Shown here piece by piece: positions 37,856 through 45,178 of a DNA stretch of 64,000 nt. A model generated the notes under the pieces. That model ran no database searches, was not told the DNA's origin, and was given only the letters and a program-made list of their open reading frames with translations. Source of the DNA: Serratia sp. PL17 (GTDB lineage: Bacteria; Pseudomonadota; Gammaproteobacteria; Enterobacterales; Enterobacteriaceae). Position 1 is the first letter of the stretch. Each line of letters opens with the position of its first letter. The translations under genes were made by a program, and so were the position numbers. The stretch is from the NCBI RefSeq assembly GCF_017832355.1, contig NZ_JAFIBY010000001.1, positions 1,116,001-1,180,000 of the forward strand. Reading direction: 5' to 3'.

Positions 37856-38698
37856 TTATTTAAACAGACCGATCTTTTCCGTTAATACCTGGGTAACGGC
37901 ATTATTGGCGGGGATCAGGAATTTGCGCACGCTGTCATTGACCTTGCCTTTTTCAAATGTGTGTTTGCATCGATCGACCCATTGCACGTTCATCTCGGTA
38001 CCCACATTAACTTTCTCTATGCCCCCGGCCACCGCGCGCCGCATATCTTCATCGCTGACGCCGGTGCCACCGTGCAATACCAGAGGGGTACCGGTGGCCG
38101 CGGTGATTTCCGCCAGACGCTGATGCTGAATATGTGCTTTGCCGGTATAGAGCCCGTGAACGGTACCTACTGACACCGCCAGCATATCGACCCCGGTTTC
38201 ATCAACAAAGCGTTTGGCATCCTCCACCGTGGTAAAACAAATGTCTTCTTCTGCCACGGCTTTGCCGTCTTCAGAGCCGCCGATGGCACCCAACTCGGCC
38301 TCCACCGACACGTTGCGCTGACGTGCAATGTCGATCACGCGACGGGTATTGGCGATATTCTCATCCATTTCCAGGTGCGAACCGTCATACATTACCGAAC
38401 TGAAACCGGCGTCAATCGCCGTCTCGATGGAGGCAATGTCAGAGCAGTGATCCAAATGCAGACAGGTGGGAACATCCTCGCTCTGAGCCAGTGAGCGTAC
38501 TGAATCAACCAGCAATTTATAGCCTAAATACTCGGCGGTACCGGTCGAAATCTGGATCATCAACGGGCTGTGCATGTTTTTGGCCGCTTTGAAAAAGGCC
38601 GGTAACATCTCCAGGCAGTGGAGATTAAATGAACCTATCGCCTTAAAATCACGGGCTTTGGCCACGGACAACAGCTCGTTGAAATTATAGAGTTTCAT
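37856..38698 (-). CDS. Class II ketose-bisphosphate aldolase (GatY/KbaY/Fba type)
   Basis: Zinc-dependent aldolase of 280 residues, the length of the tagatose-bisphosphate aldolase GatY/KbaY group. Zinc and catalytic residues: HLDH at 81-84 (Asp83 catalytic, His84 zinc), later VGTVHGLYTGKAH and PLVLHGGTGVSDED. SVMYDGSHLEMDENIANTR is the typical helix-loop. The ATG at 38698 follows GAGGAAAAAGTCC and overlaps the IIC end by 14 bases. It should split a ketose 1,6-bisphosphate (fructose- or tagatose-type) made by the operon kinase. Confidence 0.88.
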   Translation of the reverse strand: MKLYNFNELLSVAKARDFKAIGSFNLHCLEMLPAFFKAAKNMHSPLMIQISTGTAEYLGYKLLVDSVRSLAQSEDVPTCLHLDHCSDIASIETAIDAGFSSVMYDGSHLEMDENIANTRRVIDIARQRNVSVEAELGAIGGSEDGKAVAEEDICFTTVEDAKRFVDETGVDMLAVSVGTVHGLYTGKAHIQHQRLAEITAATGTPLVLHGGTGVSDEDMRRAVAGGIEKVNVGTEMNVQWVDRCKHTFEKGKVNDSVRKFLIPANNAVTQVLTEKIGLFK

Positions 38699-40052
38699 GG
38701 ACTTTTTCCTCATGGTGCTTGGTTGATTTACCGTTAACAAACCACGCAATCAGCGTGACGAAGACGATGAACAGGGCGATGAACAACCAATTGCCCTGGA
38801 AAGCATGTCCCATCACCAGCCCACTGCTGATGACGTCGGAGTCGCTGAAGGTCACGCCGACAAAGCCATAACTTTCCAGCATTGGTACCAGAATGGCCGG
38901 GAGGAAGGTGATAAACAGGCCGTGAACCACGCCACCAATCATGGCGCCACGACGGCCCCCCAGCGCATTGCCGAAGATGCCTGCGGTGCCGCCGGCGAAG
39001 AAGTTGGTCAGCAGGCCCGGGAGGATCATCGCCAGGCCGAACATCGGGAAAACGATCATGCCGATGATTGAGCCAAGGGTGGTGGCCAGGAAGCCGACGA
39101 TCACCGCATTGGGTGCGTAGGGGAACAACACCGGGCAGTCCAGCGCCGGTTTGGCATCCGGCACAACCCGTAGGGCGATGCCCCGGAAGGCGGGTACCAG
39201 CTCATTGAGCAGCAGGCGTACGCCGCTGTAGAGGATAAATACGCCGGCGACAAACTGGATGGCCTGCATAAAGGAATACATCAAGTAGTTCATGCCGCCG
39301 GCATACTGAGCGATATACTGCGGACCGGCAGCCAGCGCCGGGATCAGATACATCGGGATCATCACCACTGCCATCGACAGGTAGGTGTCCTGCAGGAATT
39401 TGAAGTTATCGGGCAGCTCCAAGTCCTCGGTTGAGCGGGAGCCCTTACCGACCACCTTGGCGACGGCGGCCTGTACCAGGTAGCCGATGGTGCAAAAATG
39501 CCCCAACGCCACGTCGTCTGAACCGGTGATTTTGCGTACCACCGGCTGGGCCAGCGCAGGCATCAACACGGCCATCACGCCACCAAATATGCCGCCGGTC
39601 AAAACCAGCGGCAAGCCGGTGAGTCCGGCCTTGTAGCCGATTACCGCACCGATGGTGGCCATCCACAGCAATGCTTGTCCGGTCAGAAAGATGTATTTGA
39701 ACGGGGTAATGCGCGCAATGATGATATTCACCGCGAAAATCACCATCAGGGTTAACGCGACCTCTGAGCCCAACTCGCGGTTGGCCAGGCCGGCGATGGC
39801 GGCGACGTCGGTGATATAGCCGGTCATGCCGAAACCCTGAGTGAAGATGCTGTTCAAATAGGTCAGAGCGCCGACAATAATGTTGATGCCTGCCATCATG
39901 ATCAGGAAGCCCAGCAGGGTTTTGAAGGTGCCTTCGGCCACTTTGCCGACGGACTTCTTCTGCAGCAATAGCCCCAGCATGGCGATAAAGGCGACCAAGA
40001 TAGACGCCTGGCCCAATAAGTCTTTGACGATAAAGTCAATCAGGCTATTCAT
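38685..40052 (-). CDS. PTS EIIC component, ascorbate (UlaA/SgaT) type
   Basis: A 455-residue integral membrane permease with about 11 segments, of the UlaA family. Typical segments: GQASILVAFIAMLGLLLQKK at the start, FLIMMAGINIIVGAL, and GGIFGGVMAVLMPALAQPVV. Paralogues move substrates other than ascorbate, so the sugar is not fixed by family. It overlaps IIB by eight bases and the aldolase by 14. Confidence 0.88.
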   Translation of the reverse strand: MNSLIDFIVKDLLGQASILVAFIAMLGLLLQKKSVGKVAEGTFKTLLGFLIMMAGINIIVGALTYLNSIFTQGFGMTGYITDVAAIAGLANRELGSEVALTLMVIFAVNIIIARITPFKYIFLTGQALLWMATIGAVIGYKAGLTGLPLVLTGGIFGGVMAVLMPALAQPVVRKITGSDDVALGHFCTIGYLVQAAVAKVVGKGSRSTEDLELPDNFKFLQDTYLSMAVVMIPMYLIPALAAGPQYIAQYAGGMNYLMYSFMQAIQFVAGVFILYSGVRLLLNELVPAFRGIALRVVPDAKPALDCPVLFPYAPNAVIVGFLATTLGSIIGMIVFPMFGLAMILPGLLTNFFAGGTAGIFGNALGGRRGAMIGGVVHGLFITFLPAILVPMLESYGFVGVTFSDSDVISSGLVMGHAFQGNWLFIALFIVFVTLIAWFVNGKSTKHHEEKVHETL

Positions 40053-40359
40053 GGTGGGGTTCCTTCATGTCGCGTTCTTTCAGGAAGGCCACAATCTTTT
40101 GCTCAATTTCTGCCTTATCGGTGAGCCGGTGCAGAATAATAACGCGTTTCTTTTCTTCTTCGCTGGCATCGGCATTTAAAATATCGGCGAAGGTTTTTTG
40201 GGTAAGAATAATATCTGATTTAAAGGCACTGGCCTCGGAGATAGTGGTGTGATCAATATCCGCCTCAATCTCTAATTTTTTCAGCACCGCTCTTGCGCTC
40301 ATTTCGATGGCAAAGCTGGAGCCGAGGCCACAGCCACATACGCACAGTATTTTAAGCAT
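40045..40359 (-). CDS. PTS EIIB component, ascorbate type
   Basis: A 104-residue cytoplasmic phosphotransfer protein. The phospho-cysteine loop is CVCGCGLGSSFAIEM; Cys8 aligns with the active cysteine of UlaB (VCGNGQGSS). Extra Cys6 and Cys10 beside it are unusual. It follows the kinase gene by ten bases and overlaps the IIC gene. Confidence 0.87.
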   Translation of the reverse strand: MLKILCVCGCGLGSSFAIEMSARAVLKKLEIEADIDHTTISEASAFKSDIILTQKTFADILNADASEEEKKRVIILHRLTDKAEIEQKIVAFLKERDMKEPHHE

Positions 40360-40369
40360 GGGTATCTCC

Positions 40370-41350
40370 TCAGATTATATTTAATTGCCTGGCGAGTTTG
40401 TAATGGTGTCCTTCTGTATCAACCAAACGTTTTTGCATACTGATTAGATCAATGGGAATGGGTTGATTGCTGGCATTAATAATGATTGCCTTGTTCTTCA
40501 TGCCTGAATTAATGCACCTGACCACTTCACTGGCCATAATAGTGCCCTGGTAAATTTCTTCACCGGTCGGGTCTCCATTGCGCAGACCGTAGCCCATAAT
40601 AGTTTTACGAATGCGCACACCAATCTTGGGTTCCAGCTGCTTAATCATGGTATCGATGGCGCCTTGAAAACCGGGTGAGTATTCTTTGGTATAGCCTTCG
40701 GAACACAAAATAATGACGCTGTTTTGCTGTTCCAACCGCTGAGTTATTTTTTCTGCCAGCTGATTTAAGGCATATTGGCATTCTGGGATAAGGGCAAAGT
40801 CCGCATTGGACTTGATCGCCGATTGCAGTGTCAATTCCCCGCAATAACCGCCCAGCAGCTCTATCATAAACACGCGCCCAGGCAGGGCACGCCCGGTGTT
40901 CCTCAGTTTGGCGACTTCTTTTATCACCTGTTCGCAGGCAGTAGAAAAACCAATGCTGTAATGACTGCCGAAAACGTCATTGTCGATAGTCATCCCTACG
41001 CCGAAACAGTTAACGCCAAACTCGCTGAGTGTATTCAAAAACTGCAGCGATCCATCGCCACCGGCCATAATAAGCACGTCTATGTGCAAAGCCTTAAGCT
41101 GCTTATGAATGGTTTCATATTCGTCAGAAGTCAATTTCTTGGCCGTACGGCCGGAAGACATTATTGGCATCGATGAAATCGAGAAGTCAACCAAGTCACG
41201 CTGGGCAATAGGATGATGCTGGTTGGCCAATAATCCGGGTATGCCGCCGTCAAACAGAATAATATCGGCCTGCGCTAGCCTAGCGACCTGGAAAATAAAA
41301 CTATTGATACCTGTCACATCGCCGCCGCTTATTACTACACCAATTTTCAT
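40370..41350 (-). CDS. Divergent 6-phosphofructokinase-family kinase, first gene of the PTS operon
   Basis: A 326-residue PfkA-family kinase. The ATP site appears as VVISGGDVTGIN (residues 6-17) and AGGDGS (96-101); the catalytic loop is MTIDND (120-125). Differences from glycolytic PfkA: GGDAPGMN became GGDVTGIN, the VEVMGR segment reads IELLGGYCG (Arg replaced by Gly), and GHIQRGG reads GYGLRNGD. So the substrate may be a different ketohexose 6-phosphate, such as tagatose 6-phosphate. The ATG at 41350 has GGGGACGG before it; the longer frame adds 21 residues. Confidence 0.8.
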   Translation of the reverse strand: MKIGVVISGGDVTGINSFIFQVARLAQADIILFDGGIPGLLANQHHPIAQRDLVDFSISSMPIMSSGRTAKKLTSDEYETIHKQLKALHIDVLIMAGGDGSLQFLNTLSEFGVNCFGVGMTIDNDVFGSHYSIGFSTACEQVIKEVAKLRNTGRALPGRVFMIELLGGYCGELTLQSAIKSNADFALIPECQYALNQLAEKITQRLEQQNSVIILCSEGYTKEYSPGFQGAIDTMIKQLEPKIGVRIRKTIMGYGLRNGDPTGEEIYQGTIMASEVVRCINSGMKNKAIIINASNQPIPIDLISMQKRLVDTEGHHYKLARQLNII

Positions 41351-41418
41351 ATATCCGTCCCCAGCCTGTTCTGTGGAACTCATTGTCATTTTTGGCATCG
41401 GTAAAATTTGCAATGGAT

Positions 41419-41437
41419 ATCACAAAACAATCACAAA
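41419..41437 (-). promoter_or_regulatory. Tandem direct repeat upstream of the PTS operon
   Basis: TTTGTGAT occurs twice, 11 bp apart, on the minus strand (41437-41430 and 41426-41419), about 70 bases before the kinase start. One helical turn of spacing suits a regulator site; each also looks like a CRP half-site. The 41351-41735 gap is otherwise AT-rich and has no gene. Confidence 0.5.
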
Positions 41438-41672
41438 TATTTTTGTCATTAGGCTTGACAGGTAGAGTGAGGGGGATGGTTTTGAGAGGGAGGTCTCATT
41501 TGTATTTGGCGGTTTTAGCGAGTGCGTGATTACTATTAATTAAGAATCAATGCGTTATGTTTGTTTTTCTCTAAAGCGGTTTATTTCATCATCAACGACG
41601 ATGCAGCAAAAAATAAGTTTAATGAAATGTGATAACTCTCGCATTTTTATCCGACACGCAGAGAATAACGCG

Positions 41673-41711
41673 AATAAATACGTGGCGAGTCTGAATAACC
41701 ACGTATTTATT
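41673..41711 (-). terminator. 13-bp inverted repeat after the deoR-type gene
   Basis: AATAAATACGTGG and CCACGTATTTATT form a perfect stem over a 13-base loop, 24 bases past the stop of the regulator gene. Likely terminates it; the T tract is weak, so an operator is also possible. Confidence 0.5.
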
Positions 41712-41735
41712 AAGTCCTTTAAGGTTGACGTTTAT

Positions 41736-42491
41736 TCATGCTCTTATCACCGTCAATCCGGCCTGTTCCAACGGACCTGTCAGTGCAGCGTCGGTTGAAC
41801 GTTCGACGATAACGCTTTGCGCCAGCGTGATATCGCCAATGGCATATTGTGAGGCGGCATTGAGTTTAGCCGCAGAAGCCAACACGACGGTTTCTGCCGC
41901 TCGTGCCGCCAACGCGCGTTTTATATAGGCTTCTTCAAGATCGCCGGTGCTCAAGCCCGCGGTGGGGTGTACGCCGGTCACACCCATAAAGTAGATGTCA
42001 GCGCGGATATGCGACATCGCCTCCACGGCCGCGGCCCCCACGCTGACGATCGAATGTTTGTACAGCCGCCCGCCGATCAGTATCACCTCAACCTTGGGGT
42101 GTTCGACCAGGCCAACGGCCACGCTGGGACTGTGGGTGACAATGGTGGCCTCCAGCGTGGGGGGCAGTTGCTTCACCAATTCGGCGGAGGTGGTGCCGCC
42201 ATCCAGGATCACGACTTGCCCGGGGGATATCATCGCTGCGGCTGCTTTGGCAATGGCCCGTTTGGCGGCAGACTCCTGCCCATTCCTTTCGGCAAAGGGG
42301 GCAATGGCCGGGGAAACGGGCAGTGCGCCGCCATGTACCCGTTGCAGCAAACCTTCGCTGTCCAATTCACGCAGATCGCGTCGTAGCGTGTCTTCAGATA
42401 GCCCAAACATCTCGCTGAGCTGTTTGGCCAGCACCTGTCCGTCTTGGGCCAGTTTTTCCAGAATGATTTTTTTACGTTGGCTGGTGAGCAT
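41736..42491 (-). CDS. DeoR/GlpR-family transcription regulator
   Basis: A 251-residue sugar-responsive regulator. The N-terminal helix-turn-helix is QVLAKQLSEMFGLSEDTLRRDLREL, and the C-terminal isomerase-like sensor has ILDGGTTSAELVKQLP and VILIGGRLYKHSIVSVG, the usual sugar-phosphate site, then YFMGVTGVHPTAGLSTGDLEEA. The ATG at 42491 (MLTSQRKK) is standard for the family; the longer frame adds 23 residues. It is divergent from the NUDIX gene, with phased repeats between, and could also act on the PTS operon 385 bases downstream. Confidence 0.87.
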   Translation of the reverse strand: MLTSQRKKIILEKLAQDGQVLAKQLSEMFGLSEDTLRRDLRELDSEGLLQRVHGGALPVSPAIAPFAERNGQESAAKRAIAKAAAAMISPGQVVILDGGTTSAELVKQLPPTLEATIVTHSPSVAVGLVEHPKVEVILIGGRLYKHSIVSVGAAAVEAMSHIRADIYFMGVTGVHPTAGLSTGDLEEAYIKRALAARAAETVVLASAAKLNAASQYAIGDITLAQSVIVERSTDAALTGPLEQAGLTVIRA

Positions 42492-42514
42492 GGTTTTTCC
42501 CGTTAAATTTGCAC

Positions 42515-42554
42515 TGCACGAAATATCTTGATCATACACGAAAATGCACGATAG
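42515..42554. promoter_or_regulatory. Helically phased CACGAAA repeats, probable DeoR-type operator
   Basis: CACGAAA at 42517, CACGAAA at 42537 and CACGATA at 42547: direct repeats at 20- and 10-bp intervals, hence on one face of the helix, in the divergent promoter of the regulator and NUDIX genes. Confidence 0.6.
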
Positions 42555-42590
42555 TATCAATTTCCTTTCCTGGTTGTGGAGTTAACCAAC

Positions 42591-43187
42591 ATGACTGCTA
42601 CCCAAGATCGGGTTCGTATTGTCGAAACCCGAGTGCTGTCCGATGACTGGTATCTGCTGAAAAAAACCACCTTCGATTTTTTACGACGTGATGGCGTATG
42701 GCAAAGACAGAGCCGTGAAACCTACGATCGCGGTGACGGTGCGACCATTTTGCTGTTTAACCGGCAAGCGCAAACCGTGGTGTTAACACGCCAGTTCCGT
42801 TTTCCGGTGTTCGTCAACGGCCATGATGGGATGTTGATCGAAGCCGCTGCCGGTCTGCTGGACAATGCGTCACCGGAAGAACGCATCCGTGCCGAAGCAG
42901 AAGAGGAAACCGGCTATTTCGTGCAACACGTGCAGAAGGTCTTCGAGGCTTATATGAGCCCCGGTTCGGTCACTGAGAAATTACATTTCTTTGTCGGTGA
43001 ATACCACGCAAACAGCCGAGTCAGTGACGGGGGGGGCGTGGAAGCCGAAGGCGAGGATCTTGAAGTGCTGGAACTGCCGTTAACGGAAGCGTTGCAGGCC
43101 ATTCGGCAGGGGATAATCGTTGATGCCAAAACCATCATGCTATTGCAGTTCGTTGCTCTACATCACACGTTGGATAATACACGATGA
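42591..43187 (+). CDS. NUDIX hydrolase, NudK/ADP-ribose-pyrophosphatase-like
   Basis: A 198-residue nucleoside-diphosphate-sugar hydrolase. The NUDIX box reads LIEAAAGLLDNASPEERIRAEAEEETGY (positions about 80-107); key residues are REx2EE-like AEAEEETGY with the upstream Gly. GSVTEKLHFFVGEY and SDGGGVEAEGEDLEVLELP resemble NudK (GDP-mannose hydrolase). The ATG at 42591 follows GTGGAG. It overlaps the next gene by four bases. Confidence 0.83.
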   Translation: MTATQDRVRIVETRVLSDDWYLLKKTTFDFLRRDGVWQRQSRETYDRGDGATILLFNRQAQTVVLTRQFRFPVFVNGHDGMLIEAAAGLLDNASPEERIRAEAEEETGYFVQHVQKVFEAYMSPGSVTEKLHFFVGEYHANSRVSDGGGVEAEGEDLEVLELPLTEALQAIRQGIIVDAKTIMLLQFVALHHTLDNTR

Positions 43188-43552
43188 AGTCTCAACTGAT
43201 TTTGATTGCCGGTCCTTATCGTAGCGGCACGGAGGGCGAACCGCAGCGAATTGCCGCGAATTTGCAGCGGTTGGAACAAGCAGCGCTTGCGGTCTACCAG
43301 CGTGGTCACGTGCCAGTGATCGGTGAGTGGTTGGCATTACCCTTGGCCGCAGCGGCCGGTTCCACGCAGCATGGTGACGCTATTTGCGAAGAATATCTGT
43401 ATCCGGTGGCCCACCGGCTGATTGCCCAGTGCCAGGCCATTTACCGCATCGAAGGCGCCTCAGCGGGTGCGGATAACGACGTGCGCCTGGCAAATGAGCG
43501 GGGATTGCCGGTGTATTACCGTTTGGACGATATCCCGCAGTTGGCGCAGTAA
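43184..43552 (+). CDS. Nucleoside 2-deoxyribosyltransferase-like (DUF4406-type) protein
   Basis: A 122-residue single-domain protein. LILIAGPYRSGTEGEPQRIA has the GPY/phosphate-type loop, then QAALAVYQRGHVPVIGEWLALPL, and a C-terminal YRIEGASAGADNDVRLANERG strand-helix typical of deoxyribosyltransferase-like folds. Substrate and reaction are unknown. The ATGA overlap with the NUDIX gene implies joint function on a nucleoside or nucleotide sugar. Confidence 0.65.
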   Translation: MKSQLILIAGPYRSGTEGEPQRIAANLQRLEQAALAVYQRGHVPVIGEWLALPLAAAAGSTQHGDAICEEYLYPVAHRLIAQCQAIYRIEGASAGADNDVRLANERGLPVYYRLDDIPQLAQ

Positions 43553-43996
43553 GTAGGAGAAAAGGCAGGCTTATACCTGATGCTGGTCACGTAAGGTGAT
43601 TTTTAGCGAGCTCACCGTTCTTTTCGGTCGATAAACAAACAACGCACTATGCAGCTCATGCGCCTCGACCGAGCAAGGGACCCAAGGCGGGGTCCCTTGC
43701 AACCCGCGCCTTTGCCCACTCAGACGGTTGGCTGAGCCAACGGCTCTCACTTCATCACGCCGCATCACGGCCGGCTACGACAGGCGTCCCTGCCTGTCTC
43801 GCCTGAAACCGCCGTCCATGGCGGTTTCGCCTATGCGTTGTTCTTGCGTTCGACGTCTTCAAGGGCGCCCAAGACCCTGCTTATCTCATCATGTTCACGG
43901 CCTTGGGTCACTGAGCCTACAGAGGCCGAATAAAAAAATGCCAATCGGACCTTACCGATCGACATTTGGCTTATACCTGCCTTCCGGTCGGTCAGA
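43553..43996. repeat. Hairpin-rich non-coding block, probable repetitive element or structured RNA
   Basis: No convincing gene in 444 bases. Perfect hairpins: GCAAGGGACCC/GGGTCCCTTGC (43673-43700), GTTGGC/GCCAAC (43727-43741), GACAGGC/GCCTGTC (43779-43798) and GAAACCGCC/GGCGGTTTC (43805-43828). The 12-mer GGCTTATACCTG occurs at 43568-43579 and again at 43968-43979, exactly 400 bases apart, bracketing the hairpins. On the minus strand two loops read ATGGAC and AGGGAC. Two short minus-strand frames inside, 43571-43768 and 43831-44028, resemble small hypothetical proteins I associate with repeated non-coding DNA rather than real genes. Confidence 0.55.
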
Positions 43997-45178
43997 TCAT
44001 GCCTCGTCCAACACAAACGTGAGCCCATCGATCAACTTGTCCATTCCGGCCTCGACCTTACTGCGCGGACAGCCAACGTTTAAGCGCAGGAAACCACGGC
44101 CTTCCTCACCGTAGGTGAAACCGGGCATGATGGCGACCTTCTCGCGCTCAATCAGTACCTGTTGCAACTGACGATCGTCAATGCCCAATGGCCGCAGATC
44201 GATCCAGGCCAGATAGGTCGCCTGTGGCGGTTGCCACCCCAGTGCAGGGAATGCCTGATTCAACCGTTCGGCAACGTAGGTCAGGTTATCCTGCAGGTAA
44301 TCGCGCAATGCGTCCAACCAGGGTTCGCCGTGGCGATAAGCGGCAACATGCGCCGCCACGGCTAACACCGCGGGTGAAGACAATCCATCGCGGGCTTTTA
44401 ACTGTTGCGTGTAAGCGTCGCGTGCAGCGTCCTCACTGATAAAACCGTAGGCGCCGGTCAATGCCGGTATATTGAAGGTTTTGGAACCCGACGTCAGCAA
44501 GGCCCAGGGGGTGGTGGCAACCTGGCTCCATGGCGTGTGGCGCTGTTCTCCCCATACCATATCCATATGGATCTCATCGCTGATCACGCGCACACCGTGG
44601 CGTTCACACAGCTCGGCCATCTGTTGCAGTTCCTCTACGCGCCACACTTTTCCGGTAGGGTTATGCGGGCTGCACAGCAACAAAACTTTGGTTTGCGGCC
44701 GTGCCAACAAGGCTTCCAGGTGTGTCATGTCACACCGCCAATCATTGCCGTCCTTATGCAGGGGACAGGCCAGCAGTTGGCGCTGATTGCCGAGGATCAC
44801 TTTATAAAAAGCGTCATAAGCGGGGGTATGAGTGACCACGCATTCACCCGGTGCTGACCACTGGCGGATCAATTGCGCCACCATGTAAATCACCGATGGC
44901 CCATAGACCGCCATGCGGGTGTCAATGGCGGTATTAAACCGCTGTTGATACCAGTGGCGTACTGCACCAAGGAAATCCTCATGCTGCCAGCGGCTGTAGC
45001 CAAGTACGCCATGCTGCAGGCGCTGTTGCAGCGCCTCGATAATGCAGGGGGCGGTGGCAAAATCCATATCGGAGATGGTGAACGGCAGGAGATCATCGCG
45101 GCCAAAACGGTCGGCGATGTAATCCCATTGCGTGCACCATGTGCCGTGCCGGTCAACCGGGGTAGAAAAATCAAACAT
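43997..45178 (-). CDS. malY: MalY/PatB-type cystathionine beta-lyase
   Basis: PLP-dependent C-S lyase of fold type I, 393 residues. The PLP lysine is in TSGSKTFNIPALTGAY. PLP-binding segments LLCSPHNPTGKVW and VISDEIHMDMVW are clear. In E. coli, MalY also represses the maltose system by binding MalT. It starts eight bases inside malX, so the two are coupled. Confidence 0.93.
   Translation of the reverse strand: MFDFSTPVDRHGTWCTQWDYIADRFGRDDLLPFTISDMDFATAPCIIEALQQRLQHGVLGYSRWQHEDFLGAVRHWYQQRFNTAIDTRMAVYGPSVIYMVAQLIRQWSAPGECVVTHTPAYDAFYKVILGNQRQLLACPLHKDGNDWRCDMTHLEALLARPQTKVLLLCSPHNPTGKVWRVEELQQMAELCERHGVRVISDEIHMDMVWGEQRHTPWSQVATTPWALLTSGSKTFNIPALTGAYGFISEDAARDAYTQQLKARDGLSSPAVLAVAAHVAAYRHGEPWLDALRDYLQDNLTYVAERLNQAFPALGWQPPQATYLAWIDLRPLGIDDRQLQQVLIEREKVAIMPGFTYGEEGRGFLRLNVGCPRSKVEAGMDKLIDGLTFVLDEA

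Noticed and set aside
43831-44028. Small minus-strand frame ending near GALEDVERKNNA
   Set aside because: It begins inside malY and runs into the hairpin block; it looks like a spurious product of the repetitive element rather than a gene.
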